A stretch of DNA of 64,000 bases, from contig NZ_CP045701.2 of the NCBI RefSeq assembly GCF_009601685.2, forward strand, positions 1-64,000, read 5' to 3'. Positions 31,236 to 39,829 of this stretch are shown here, in pieces (positions within the stretch are counted from its first letter, which is position 1; each line of letters begins with the position of its first letter). This DNA comes from Pseudomonas brassicacearum. GTDB taxonomy: Bacteria > Pseudomonadota > Gammaproteobacteria > Pseudomonadales > Pseudomonadaceae. The notes beneath the pieces are model-generated. The model searched no databases, had not been told where the DNA came from, and saw nothing but the letters and a program-made list of their open reading frames with translations. The position numbers were made by a program, and so were the translations under genes.

Positions 31236-32275
31236 CAGGCGAACACTTGCAGGCTGCGCGGCGGCAGGGCCACCCAGATATGCGGGGCGGCCAGGCGCGG
31301 CATGGCGTCCGGCGCCAGCTCGGCAAGCAGGGCATGACCTGGCAGGGCGTCCAGCTCGAAACTCAGGCGGCAGCGATTGCCGAGGAAGGTGATCTCGCGC
31401 ATCTGTGCGCTGAACAGGTTGTCTTCATGCACCGGCGGGTTGACCACCACCGCCTCGGGGCGGCAGAACAGACGACCGCGTTCGGCCGGACGGACGCCAT
31501 GCAGACGCAGGCTCAGCTCGCCAACCCGGGCGTGCTCGCCGTCGCGCTCGTAGGGCAGCCAGTTGCCCTGGCCGACGAACTCGGCAACGAAGGGCGTGGC
31601 GGGCGCGCGATAGATCTCCTGGGGCGTGGCGTACTGCTCGACCCGGCCGTGATTGATCACCGCGATACGGTCGGCCATGAGCATGGCCTCGTCCTGGTTG
31701 TGGGTGACCATCACGGTGGTGATGCCCAGGCTCTTCTGCAGTTGGCGCAGCTCACCGCACAGGTGTTCGCGCACGCGAGCGTCGAGGGCCGACATCGGCT
31801 CGTCCAACAGCAGCAGTTGGGGCGCCGGCGCCAGGGCACGGGCCAGGGCCACACGCTGTTGCTGACCGCCGGAGAGCTGGCCGGGGTATTTCTGCTCGCT
31901 GCCCTTGAGGCCGACCAGCTCAAGCATCTCGGCGACCCGCGCGCGGAGGGTCTCGCGGCTGTTGCCGGCCAGGCCGTAACCGATGTTTTGCGCCACCGTG
32001 AGATTGGGAAACAGCGCATAGGATTGGAACAGGATGCCGTAGTCGCGCGCCTGCGGTGGCAGCGTGGAGACATCACGATTGCCGAACAAGAGAGTGCCGC
32101 GGTCCTGGCGCTCCAGCCCGGCGATGCAGCGCAGCAGCGTGGTCTTGCCGCAGCCCGAGGGGCCGAGCAGGCACACCAGCTCGCCAGCAGAGACGTCCAG
32201 CGACACCCCGTCCAGCGCCTGAAAGGCGCCGAAGGCCTTGTGGATGTCGTGCAGTTGCAAGCTGACCGTAGCCAT
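31235..32275 (-). CDS. phnT: 2-aminoethylphosphonate ABC transporter, ATP-binding protein
   Basis: A 346-residue ABC ATPase of the spermidine/iron type. Walker [12 protein letters not shown] near 40, signature [15 protein letters not shown] near 140, Walker [14 protein letters not shown]-loop VTHNQDEA and a C-terminal TOBE domain (about 270-345). The start is [11 protein letters not shown]; the longer frame to 32308 is less likely. It begins the structural operon, 148 bases downstream of the LysR gene on the same strand. Confidence 0.9.
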   Translation of the reverse strand: MATVSLQLHDIHKAFGAFQALDGVSLDVSAGELVCLLGPSGCGKTTLLRCIAGLERQDRGTLLFGNRDVSTLPPQARDYGILFQSYALFPNLTVAQNIGYGLAGNSRETLRARVAEMLELVGLKGSEQKYPGQLSGGQQQRVALARALAPAPQLLLLDEPMSALDARVREHLCGELRQLQKSLGITTVMVTHNQDEAMLMADRIAVINHGRVEQYATPQEIYRAPATPFVAEFVGQGNWLPYERDGEHARVGELSLRLHGVRPAERGRLFCRPEAVVVNPPVHEDNLFSAQMREITFLGNRCRLSFELDALPGHALLAELAPDAMPRLAAPHIWVALPPRSLQVFA

Positions 32276-32423
32276 GGCGGAACCTCGTCGGTGGAATACG
32301 AGGTCCATCCTGGACGCAGGGTGCTAAGGCTTTATGGCAGTTGGGCAAAAGCTGCCGATAGTGGTATCGGCGGATTTGTGTAGGCGATGTGTTTGCGCCC
32401 CGGCGCGAGGGCAGCGAGGCGTC

Positions 32424-33290
32424 TTACGAGGTGCCCGCGGCTTCCCGCGCCAGCGCAAGAAAGGTCGCCGGCAGGCGCGCGCTGCGGCGCTCCTTGAGGC
32501 AATAGAGGTATTCGGCAATCAGCGGCGCGCCTTCCAGTTCGATCACCCGCAGCTCGGCGCTGGCCGGCACCTCGTGGCGGGCGGTGATGCTGATGCCGAT
32601 ATTGCGCAGCACCGCTTCGTGGATCGACTCGCGGCTGCCAATCTCCAGCAACGAGCCCAGCGCCACGCCAGCGTCGCGCAGCAGTTGCTCGGTGAGCACG
32701 CGAGTGGTCGAACCTTTCTCGCGCATCAGCAGGCAGTGCCCGGCCAGGGCCGCGAGCGGCACGCGCTCCCGCGCGGCCAATGGGTGACTACGGTGTACGG
32801 CCAACACCAGTGGATCGTGGCCCAACAGCAGGCGGGTCAGTCGCGGGTCTTCGACCAACAGCGAGGAGGCGGCAAGGTCTACGCGGTAGTCTTCCAGTGC
32901 CTCGATCACCTGCTGAGAATTGCCGATCTCCAGGGTCACCTCGCACTGCGGCAGTTGCTCACGAAAGCGTCGCACCAGGTCGAGCATGTAGTAAGGCGCA
33001 GTGGCACCGATGCGCAGGGCACCTTGCACCTGGCCGCAGTTGCGCAAAAAGAACTCAATGTCGGCTTCCTGCTGCAGCAACTGTTGCACCATGGGCAGCA
33101 AGCGTACGCCTTCATCGCTCAGGGTCAGACGCCGACCACCCCGGTAGAACAGCTCGACGCCGTACTGCCCTTCGAGGCTGCGGATCTGCGTGGTGACCGT
33201 GGGCTGGCTGAGGCCGAGCTTCTTCGCCGCCTGGGTGATGCTGCCCAGGCGGGCGACCATGTGGAAGGATTTCAGCTCAGCGAAGGACAT
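32424..33290 (-). CDS. LysR-type regulator of phosphonate catabolism
   Basis: A 288-residue LysR regulator. Winged helix-turn-helix at the N-terminus (FHMVARLGSITQAAKKLGLSQPT) and a periplasmic-binding-type effector domain (about 90-285). Its place at the head of the AEP transport and degradation genes matches the LysR proteins associated with AEP operons, so it probably activates them in response to AEP or a breakdown product. Its first 187 residues and promoter are duplicated at 38885-39580. Confidence 0.9.
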   Translation of the reverse strand: MSFAELKSFHMVARLGSITQAAKKLGLSQPTVTTQIRSLEGQYGVELFYRGGRRLTLSDEGVRLLPMVQQLLQQEADIEFFLRNCGQVQGALRIGATAPYYMLDLVRRFREQLPQCEVTLEIGNSQQVIEALEDYRVDLAASSLLVEDPRLTRLLLGHDPLVLAVHRSHPLAARERVPLAALAGHCLLMREKGSTTRVLTEQLLRDAGVALGSLLEIGSRESIHEAVLRNIGISITARHEVPASAELRVIELEGAPLIAEYLYCLKERRSARLPATFLALAREAAGTS

Positions 33291-33420
33291 TATTTATACG
33301 ACTCTCGGTACGGATCGCCCTTGAAGGCGCGTGAGCATACGTTACAACTTGGACGTGACAGAACGTCAGTAAAACATGGCTGCGGGCAAATCGACTTGTG
33401 GCGTTATGTGATGCATTACA
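32725..33420. repeat. Long direct repeat B, left copy (LysR 5' part plus promoter)
   Basis: About 695 bases almost identical to 38885-39580, with only scattered differences, such as CACCTGG against TACTTGG. It covers the promoter-side spacer and the first two thirds of the LysR gene. Both copies have the same orientation. Confidence 0.95.
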
Positions 33421-33566
33421 AACGTCAGGCTCCGTAGCTAAAAACCGGCTTTCTAGTTCCGAATTCCACAGGTAAAACGAAGCCCTGTTTATTCCGCCAC
33501 AGCCCCCCTTCCATCAAGCTACGAATCCTTGCGCCTTTGCCTACAACTACGCCAGAATCCGCCCGC

Positions 33567-33595
33567 TTGTGCGCCTTGCTCCCGGGTTCTATCGT
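33567..33595 (+). promoter_or_regulatory. Promoter of the first CI-like leader
   Basis: TTGTGC (33567-33572), 17-base spacer, TATCGT (33590-33595). It is conserved at 40610-40638 and 23201-23229. The conserved block begins near 33525. The assignment as sigma-70 promoter rests on spacing and conservation. Confidence 0.65.
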
Positions 33596-33625
33596 TCCCC
33601 TGCCACTGCCCATTCAGTGGTCGGG

Positions 33626-33790
33626 TTTAGTAGCCCGTTGGTATTTAGTAAGGTGCAAGGCTCCTATCAGTCAGGTGTTTCCATGCCTGTATTTGATGGC
33701 GGCTGTGCGCAGGGCGCCCTCGGGCGCGCCGGCTTGCTAAGTCCCCGGTCTACTAACCTGCGTACAGCTGCCACCCCCTTGTTTAGTAGC
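33626..33790 (+). ncRNA. P4-CI/C4-like antisense RNA leader, copy 1
   Basis: The core is a 16-base-pair stem (33699-33714 with 33757-33772, only G-U wobbles as exceptions) that encloses a UUCG-like GC hairpin (GCGCC/GGCGC, 33714-33727) and a CCGG stem. The unpaired box CTACTAAC (seqB, 33750-33757) is complementary to TTTAGTAG boxes upstream (seqA, 33626-33633) and downstream (seqC, 33782-33789). This is the layout of the phage P4 immunity RNA CI and the P1/P7 C4 RNA, which pair with their own leader to end transcription early. Here the controlled gene would be the DUF3077 gene starting at 33825. Exact ends are unknown. Confidence 0.75.
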
Positions 33791-33824
33791 TAGAGGGTTG
33801 CGGCTCACTTACAGGACTTAGCAC

Positions 33825-34184
33825 ATGTTCAAGCCTACCCCGAATCCGCCAGAGGCGGACCAAGCTACCCCGCGAAACAAATCCAAAGCCAAGAAACACG
33901 ACGAAGCCACCAACCGCGCCTTGGATTACTACTTGCTACCAAAAACGGAAAAGTCCGAAGATGCGTCCCAACCGGGCCAGCTCTTCACCGTCGCAAAAAA
34001 CGCCGACAACGAATCCCTCCTCGCCAACCTCAGCGAAACCCTTGCGGCAGCTGATGCGATGGTCAGCAACCTGGCTTTCGACCTGGAAGGCCAGCGGCGC
34101 CACATCCTCCTAGGCATTCAGCAGTTGATTGAATTGAGTTCGTTGCTGGCGAATCGGGTGTTGGATAACGTCGATCCGCGATAG
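33825..34184 (+). CDS. DUF3077/DUF6124-type protein, copy 1
   Basis: A small pseudomonad protein of unknown function, 119 residues, starting MFKPTPNPPEADQ. The N-terminal half is basic and flexible. The C-terminal half (NESLLANLSETLAAADAMVS onward) is strongly helical and ends LLANRVLDNVDPR. AGGAC precedes the ATG. Expression should be governed by the CI-like leader directly upstream. A complete second copy lies at 40865, and remnants occur at 25456 and 39618. Cytosolic by sequence. Confidence 0.85.
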   Translation: MFKPTPNPPEADQATPRNKSKAKKHDEATNRALDYYLLPKTEKSEDASQPGQLFTVAKNADNESLLANLSETLAAADAMVSNLAFDLEGQRRHILLGIQQLIELSSLLANRVLDNVDPR

Positions 34185-34202
34185 CGGGTAAACATCCTCC
34201 CT

Positions 34203-34239
34203 AAAAAGCAAGCCCGACATCTCGTGTCGGGTTTGTTTT
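34203..34239 (+). terminator. Terminator of DUF3077 copy 1
   Basis: Stem AAGCAAGCCCGACA/TGTCGGGTTTGTTTT with loop TCTCG and a T-rich tail. Confidence 0.9.
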
Positions 34240-34336
34240 AATTAATAAACGTTGCTGCTCAGCTATATCATTATATAGCTAGAAGCTTTTTTGTCCTCCG
34301 GAGCGTTAAAGCCCTCTATCCTGCAGGCAGGAACAA

Positions 34337-35137
34337 CTAAGGAAGTTGATGTAACAAACTTGCGATCTCTGCTTCTTTACGCTTGCGTCGTGCAGTCTGA
34401 ATTTTTTGGTCAAGAATTAATTCGATTGCCACGCGCATTAAGGGAAATAAATGAAGACATTCCTCTTCTGGGGTCGAATGAACTCCAAGGCTAAGAATGC
34501 TATAAATTTTTTTATTCCCAACTAAGTATTCGGGAAGATAGTCAGCGAGAGCTTCAATTTTTTTAGCAACAGTTGCTCTGGTATAAGTTGCTGAATGGAC
34601 TTTTAGCCATTCTTCCGATTGGTTTGCCTCCAAATGGGCTTTTTCAAGTAAGTTTTCAAAAATTCTGCGAAGATAGATTAAGCTTCCTGCTCCTACACCA
34701 TGCGAGAACAAACCTATAGCTTTGATGAACTCCTTATATTGCTCCTCTCCTAGAATTTTTCTGTAGCTTTTCACTTTAGGGAGTGCCACATCATATACCG
34801 AGGGGTACTGCCCAATCTTCTGCACCCCCTTATTTTTATCAAATTGAAACGTATAGCTGATTTCATGTTCGCGATCTCGTGAGCAAATAAATCTCATCTC
34901 GTAAAATGGATAATATTCCCACCACGTGTCAATATCTATACTATTTCTACCGTAGTTATTTTCGCGCAACTTAAAAGTGCTATCTTTTAAACATGCAGGA
35001 CAAAATACATCAATGGTTGCTGTTTTTCGGGCAAAGGAGACAAAATTTTCAAGATTGCTGTCGTTTACTTCATAATAATAATACAATGGTAGCTCTGAGC
35101 AGAACTCTTGCGCAGATGGGAATTTATTATCAATCAC
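34337..35137 (-). CDS. Zinc-ribbon protein with a DUF4145/HEPN-like helical domain
   Basis: The 266-residue start at 35137 is a GTG placed 5 bases after the strong site AAGGAAGG. A TTG ten codons upstream lacks such a site. About residues 45-85 carry a zinc-ribbon-like pair (CPAC and a later Cys/His region FICSRDREHE). The C-terminal half (GAGSLIYLRRIFENLLEKAH, then ILSLGVHSTPEEECLHLFPL) resembles DUF4145-type helical domains. The R-x4-6-H motif of HEPN ribonucleases is not evident. It is the last gene of the AT-rich island and belongs with the FRG and AIPR genes. Function unknown; RNA or nucleotide targeting is a guess. Confidence 0.7.
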   Translation of the reverse strand: MIDNKFPSAQEFCSELPLYYYYEVNDSNLENFVSFARKTATIDVFCPACLKDSTFKLRENNYGRNSIDIDTWWEYYPFYEMRFICSRDREHEISYTFQFDKNKGVQKIGQYPSVYDVALPKVKSYRKILGEEQYKEFIKAIGLFSHGVGAGSLIYLRRIFENLLEKAHLEANQSEEWLKVHSATYTRATVAKKIEALADYLPEYLVGNKKIYSILSLGVHSTPEEECLHLFPLMRVAIELILDQKIQTARRKRKEAEIASLLHQLP

Positions 35138-35278
35138 TAGCGCCTTCCTTTGGATGTACCCAAGCAAAATATTAATTCATTGTATAAAAAATTAAAAAAG
35201 AGCGGATTTATTGTATGGCGGCAAAAGTCAATGGATTTCATTTTTTGCTATCTCCCTTTTCTGTTAGGTTACTGCTAT

Positions 35279-36142
35279 TTAAGCGCCAACCATAGAAATG
35301 CTTCCAATACTCTTATTGATACTGACACCTGACTCCAATAGAATTCTATAGCCATCATCATAAAATGGCGGTGGGAATAATGAATGTGTGCCTACAATTT
35401 TTCCCTCGCCAAGCCAGGCCAAGGCATCCTTAAGAGAAACTCGAACAATTCCTCGAATTTGCCGAGAGTAATCGTTAGGCCTTTCGTTATCCGCTCCTTT
35501 GCATCGGAATAGTAGCCCATGTTGCGAATGTGGACGAAGAAAAACCGATGGTGCAGCCATTCTTAAATCAACTAGTTCCGTATTTTTTCCAAAGTAGTAA
35601 CCTGGCTTTTGTCCATTTCTTTTTTCTATGTCAGCGCCTATTAGCAAGATGTATGCGTAGTCATTGCTAGATGCCGGTATCCGTTTCTCAAAATGTAAGT
35701 AGTGACCACCTTCGCCTGATGATTTTGCCTGATGGCAGGCAAACCAAAGGGCGACCCATATGTTATCTACTACATCAACCCAACTCGTCGAAATACCGTA
35801 ATGTTGTAGAAGCGGCTCGTGTGAATATTGGCCAAATGAGTTAAATATCCTACATTTTTCTTGAAATGACTTTATTACATCTTGAACTGCGATTGTTTTT
35901 CTTTCTTTCGTTTTTGATTGATGTATTCCCCGGAATAAAGTCGGAGATAGGCTTTCGTATAATTTCCGCTCTCCACGAAAATATATGGCCTCACTTTTTT
36001 GTATCCCTGCATGGGTGAACTTTAGATACCCAGCAGCCTTTATCAACGCGTGCGGATCTTTTACGTGAAGTGTTTCTACACCTGAGCCTTCATCGCAGAC
36101 CCATTCCGTTCCGGCAATACTAATTTTTTTAAGAGGGCTCAT
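35279..36142 (-). CDS. FRG-domain protein
   Basis: A 287-residue protein with the FRG signature: YFRGE at 54-58 and the block LLQHYGISTSWVDVVDN near 112, followed by VALWFAC. FRG domains occur in proteins of bacterial defence islands and prophages; their biochemistry is poorly known. AAGGA lies 6 bases before the ATG. The start overlaps, as ATGA, the end of a 55-codon open frame (36139-36306), suggesting coupled translation. It lies between the AIPR gene and the zinc-ribbon gene on the same strand. Confidence 0.85.
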   Translation of the reverse strand: MSPLKKISIAGTEWVCDEGSGVETLHVKDPHALIKAAGYLKFTHAGIQKSEAIYFRGERKLYESLSPTLFRGIHQSKTKERKTIAVQDVIKSFQEKCRIFNSFGQYSHEPLLQHYGISTSWVDVVDNIWVALWFACHQAKSSGEGGHYLHFEKRIPASSNDYAYILLIGADIEKRNGQKPGYYFGKNTELVDLRMAAPSVFLRPHSQHGLLFRCKGADNERPNDYSRQIRGIVRVSLKDALAWLGEGKIVGTHSLFPPPFYDDGYRILLESGVSINKSIGSISMVGA

Positions 36143-36306
36143 TTGATCCTTAATAATTCTACATAGTCAGCAGATGTATTTAATGCACTAAGTGGTGGGT
36201 ATGTTAAGCGTTGAGCCCTACGAACAATGTAGCTATCGGGAGCAGACAATGGAAAACCGCGGCCTGCTTTTGCACACTTTACATCAGAGTAAACGGGACG
36301 AACATA
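36139..36306 (-). CDS. Possible small gene or gene remnant coupled to the FRG gene
   Basis: An open frame of 55 codons without ATG, bounded upstream by a TAG at 36307-36309. Its stop overlaps the FRG start (ATGA). It reads GFPLSAPDSYIVRRAQRL in the middle and ends ADYVELLRIK. The only standard start candidate is a TTG at 36249, giving 36 residues with a weak ribosome site. The coupling to the next gene suggests either a genuine short protein or the end of a truncated gene. I cannot assign a family. Confidence 0.35.
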   Translation of the reverse strand, partial: YVRPVYSDVKCAKAGRGFPLSAPDSYIVRRAQRLTYPPLSALNTSADYVELLRIK

Positions 36307-36367
36307 CTATATAAAAATATGATCCGTCCGCTTCTTCGCTTAGAATGAAAGTAAGGTTGACCGAGTC

Positions 36368-38110
36368 CTAGGCTTTTACCGGGCGTTTAGTTTTTTTAAC
36401 TGGAGTTGGGTCGGGTATTGCTGCAAGCATTTCATCAAGTACAGCTTGTCGTTTGAGCCTGTCATCTGAAATTTCCCCAAGAGTATCCAGAATCTCTACT
36501 GCTTGCTTGAATGGGGCTAGTGCTTGTTCGCCGGGCTTAGTGAGTTTGTCGATGATTTTTTGACAGTAGGCGTCCATTTTTTTTGATTTCAACGGCGGTT
36601 TATCTTTTCCAGCAATAATGGTGCATACCAGAACTAGGATATGCCATTTAAATCTTCTCATGTTTTGGGGGACGTTGCTGCTAGCTACGTACAAATGTAG
36701 TCGATACAATGTCAAGCACGACGCATAAAAGATTATTTCCTTGTTCTCCTCATCGAACATTATGTCGGAGAGACTTTCATACATTTTCTTAGGGTAGCGA
36801 TAAGCTAGGTCAGGGCGATGGCAGAACATTGAGGCAACGCACTTGGCTACAGTATTAATATTGAAGGTGCGGATAGCAGGCACTTCTTTCCCGAAATATT
36901 GTTTCTCTCTGCGCTCGAAGTATAAGCGCCCATCCTGTCCTTCAAATGAATTAAATAGCTGTTCAACACGCTTTATTATGGGACGAAGAGTCAAGAACTG
37001 TGTTTCATCAACCTTGGATTGGCTGTTTGTCGCTCTGACCAACTCTGAAAACACATCTTCGCTGGAGGTTTCAATTACCTTAAGAGTAACCATCACCTTA
37101 TCGTCATATTTTCCTCTATTCTCATAAAGGATATTTGAGGTTTGACACCCGTTGACAATTTGAAAGTTTTCCAAGTGTAATGTGTTGCCTTGTAGGCGAA
37201 CATCTGGACTAACAATGGTTATCCCATTATTCAGAACTGGAAATCTAGTGGATGAAGTGCTGCTATTAAGCGTGTCGGCAATTGATTGGTTAACTATATT
37301 ATCTCCCCCCAAATATGCCCGTACGTTTTCTTCGAAAACTTGAGTTCGCAAACTGCCATCTTCAGCGACTAGCAGGTTGGCGACGACGTCCACGGCTCTT
37401 GCGACTACCAAATATGCTTCTTCGATACCCGCGATTGTAGGAAGCGGCGCCGACCCAAATAGCGGGAGCTGTGCTGTAATGCCAGAATAGGTGGATATCC
37501 ACAACTCCGTTAGTTCATTACGACCAAAACACTTTATATCAACTTCAGAGAAGTAGCCAAAATCATTAATTTGACTTTCAAAAGCAATAATGGCAGCGGT
37601 AAACTCTTTCGGGGAAAGGTAATTTCCAGTAGTTATGAAGCGTGCGGTCAGACGCGGTTTGCCATTACGAATTTTTGGAACGTTTCCAATGCATTCATCA
37701 AAAACATTTCTAGCATTTTTCTGAATTGAATCTGTAGCTAGATACGGTTCTTCATTAAGAAAGCGTAGAATTGACTCTTTGAATTTCAAAAAATTTCCAA
37801 GGTCGAATCCATCGGATGTTTTTGCCTGAATAAAAACAACTTCCACGTCATGATTTTTGCGTTCTGTATTAAAAGCCGAACGTGCATCCTCATCTGAGAC
37901 TATTACTTCTTCGTCTAAGATTACTGCTACTCCATCTATGCCGTCATCTCCCGAACTAGTAGTCACGTCATCTAAATCAAAGCCGGATGCGCACCTAGAA
38001 TACAACACCGCATAATTGCAAAAATATTCAAATTGTTTATCTTGCGGGTCCGACTCAAATCCAAAGCTTTTGGCAAAGTTATTTAAATGGGCGTTAACAA
38101 TGCGGTGCAT
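36368..38110 (-). CDS. AIPR-family (abortive phage infection) protein
   Basis: A 580-residue protein. The N-terminal part looks like a PD-(D/E)xK nuclease (D59 in DDGIDG, then VEVVFIQAK with E90, Q95 and K97). The middle has the AIPR hallmarks FPVLNNGITIV and FQIVNGCQTSNIL (about 290-330). AIPR proteins are known from phage-resistance loci. AAGGA lies 9 bases before the ATG at 38110. It is the first gene of the AT-rich island and probably the effector. The Lys-rich tail ends TKRPVKA. Confidence 0.85.
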   Translation of the reverse strand: MHRIVNAHLNNFAKSFGFESDPQDKQFEYFCNYAVLYSRCASGFDLDDVTTSSGDDGIDGVAVILDEEVIVSDEDARSAFNTERKNHDVEVVFIQAKTSDGFDLGNFLKFKESILRFLNEEPYLATDSIQKNARNVFDECIGNVPKIRNGKPRLTARFITTGNYLSPKEFTAAIIAFESQINDFGYFSEVDIKCFGRNELTELWISTYSGITAQLPLFGSAPLPTIAGIEEAYLVVARAVDVVANLLVAEDGSLRTQVFEENVRAYLGGDNIVNQSIADTLNSSTSSTRFPVLNNGITIVSPDVRLQGNTLHLENFQIVNGCQTSNILYENRGKYDDKVMVTLKVIETSSEDVFSELVRATNSQSKVDETQFLTLRPIIKRVEQLFNSFEGQDGRLYFERREKQYFGKEVPAIRTFNINTVAKCVASMFCHRPDLAYRYPKKMYESLSDIMFDEENKEIIFYASCLTLYRLHLYVASSNVPQNMRRFKWHILVLVCTIIAGKDKPPLKSKKMDAYCQKIIDKLTKPGEQALAPFKQAVEILDTLGEISDDRLKRQAVLDEMLAAIPDPTPVKKTKRPVKA

Positions 38111-38486
38111 GGGGCGCGTCCTTGGCGAGTTAGTTTTTTGGCACAGACATTGATTTCTGCGCCGCTAACTGAACGCTACTATTTCGCCATCATTCTGTCC
38201 AGCGTCTGCTTCGACATTATTTACCGGGATACAAATTGTCTGAGCCCAAAGCGCTTGGGATTTCCATCTGCTTTCGAAAACCGGAGGAGTCTAATAATGC
38301 GCTCCTCTCAGGCCAGTCCTTCCTCATAAAATTATTGACAACGAAGGCCTGCTCGCCAACCTTGATATCCAGTAGCTAATCAAGGGAGATGTCGTTGGCC
38401 CCGATAGAGCGATGGGGACGTAATCCCGACGCAGTCTCTCTTTCCGCTGATCGGGAGCGAATCCACGGATGATTTGACGCCCCCCC
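38111..38486. other. Upstream region of the AIPR gene with a tiny DUF3077 scar
   Basis: No complete gene. It should hold the promoter of the defence island. On the plus strand near 38336-38362 a 27-base stretch reads DNEGLLANL, close to DNESLLANL of the DUF3077 genes, and is then lost. It may be a scar of another cassette copy. A stretch of C precedes the metQ-type terminator at 38487. Confidence 0.4.
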
Positions 38487-38525
38487 AAAAAAACGGGCCT
38501 ACATTCCCACGCAGCCCCGTTTTTT
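38487..38525 (-). terminator. metQ-type terminator, duplicated copy
   Basis: Read on the minus strand it is a stem ACGGG/CCCGT with T-run, matching the real metQ terminator at 41716-41753, but with a weakened inner stem (GTAG in place of GCAG). Confidence 0.7.
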
Positions 38526-38540
38526 CACAACCTGATCAGA

Positions 38541-38884
38541 TCAAAACGCTGGCAAAACCGCGCCTTTGTACTTCTCAAGAATAAAAGCCTTCACCTCCGG
38601 CGTATGCAGCGCCGCCGCCAGCTTCTTCATCGACTCACTGTCCTTATCATCCTCACGGGCCACCAGGGTGTTTACATAAGGCGAGTCGTTACCTTCGATC
38701 ACCAGCGCATCCTTGGAAGGATCAAGCTTGGCCTCCAGCGCATAGTTGGTATTGATCAACGCCAGATCCACCTGGATCAGCACCCGCGGAATGGTTGCCG
38801 CTTCCAGCTCACGGAATTTCAAGTCCTTCGGGTTCTCAACAATGTCCTTGGTCGTCGACAGGATGTTGTTCGCATCCTTCAACT
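38541..38884 (-). pseudogene. metQ 3' fragment
   Basis: Encodes the last 112 residues or so of MetQ (DANNILSTTKDIVENPKDL to KGAVLPAF). The start, signal peptide and first half are missing. At its 5' end it is fused to the LysR fragment in a different frame. It cannot make a working binding protein. Confidence 0.92.
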
Positions 38885-39456
38885 TCGCGCATCAGCAGAC
38901 AGTGCCCGGCCAGGTCAGCGAGCGGCACGCGCTCCCGCGCGGCCAATGGGTGACTACGGTGTACGGCCAACACCAGTGGATCGTGGCCCAACAGCAGGCG
39001 GGTCAGTCGCGGGTCTTCGACCAACAGCGAGGAGGCGGCAAGGTCTACGCGGTAGTCTTCCAGTGCCTCGATCACCTGCTGAGAATTGCCGATCTCCAGG
39101 GTCACCTCGCACTGCGGCAGTTGCTCACGAAAGCGTCGCACCAGGTCGAGCATGTAGTAAGGCGCAGTGGCACCGATGCGCAGGGCACCTTGTACTTGGC
39201 CGCAGTTGCGCAAGAAGAACTCAATATCGGCCTCCTGCTGCAGCAACTGTTGCACCATGGGCAGCAAGCGTACGCCTTCATCGCTCAGGGTCAGACGCCG
39301 ACCACCCCGGTAGAACAGCTCGACGCCGTACTGCCCTTCGAGGCTGCGGATCTGCGTGGTGACCGTGGGCTGGCTGAGGCCGAGCTTCTTCGCCGCCTGG
39401 GTGATGCTGCCCAGGCGGGCGACCATGTGGAAGGATTTCAGCTCAGCGAAGGACAT
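38836..39456 (-). pseudogene. Truncated copy of the phosphonate LysR gene
   Basis: From the ATG at 39456 it repeats the first 187 residues of the regulator at 32424, then runs out of frame into metQ sequence (LMREVEGCEQ to a stop at 38836). It keeps its own promoter region and a complete helix-turn-helix, but only half of the effector domain. If expressed, it might bind the same operator without responding normally. Confidence 0.9.
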
Positions 39457-39580
39457 TATGTATACGGCTCTCGGTACGGATCGCCCTTGAAGGCGCGTGA
39501 GCATACGTTACAACTTGGACGTGACAGAACGTCAGTAAAACATGGCTGCGGGCAAATCGACTTGCAGCGTTGTGTAATGC
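38885..39580. repeat. Long direct repeat B, right copy
   Basis: Partner of 32725-33420. The left edge is the metQ junction; the right edge dissolves near 39580-39610 into a DUF3077 tail. Confidence 0.95.
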
Positions 39581-39617
39581 GTCCATAGCTAAAACCGGCC
39601 CTTTAGCTCCGAAATTG

Positions 39618-39680
39618 AGCCGCGATAGCGGATGAACCCGCCCAAGAAAAACCCGACGCTATACGTCGGGTTTTTCTTGG
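39618..39680 (+). pseudogene. DUF3077 3'-tail remnant with terminator
   Basis: CCGCGATAGCGG at 39620 matches the last codons and stop of the DUF3077 genes (GATCCGCGATAGCGG). It is followed by a terminator (stem CCAAGAAAAACCCGACG/CGTCGGGTTTTTCTTGG) in the same place and with the same core as in the complete cassettes. Thus a cassette once stood here and was deleted almost entirely. Confidence 0.65.
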
Positions 39681-39829
39681 ACTTTTCGCGTGGCCTATCG
39701 CTTCTTCTTGGCGATATATGTCAGCTGCCCTCGGCAGCTCATTCCGACCCGCGAGTGAGTCACGGGTGCAAAAGGGATGGAGCGCAATGTTGAATGGGCG
39801 AGAGCCCCGACGTGCTCATCGTTTACGGG

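Larger units (their letters stand above)
38487..38884. repeat. Direct repeat A, left copy (metQ 3' part)
   Basis: About 395 bases, roughly 93% alike to 41716-42110, including the terminator. It ends abruptly at about 38884, where the LysR-derived repeat B begins. Confidence 0.92.
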
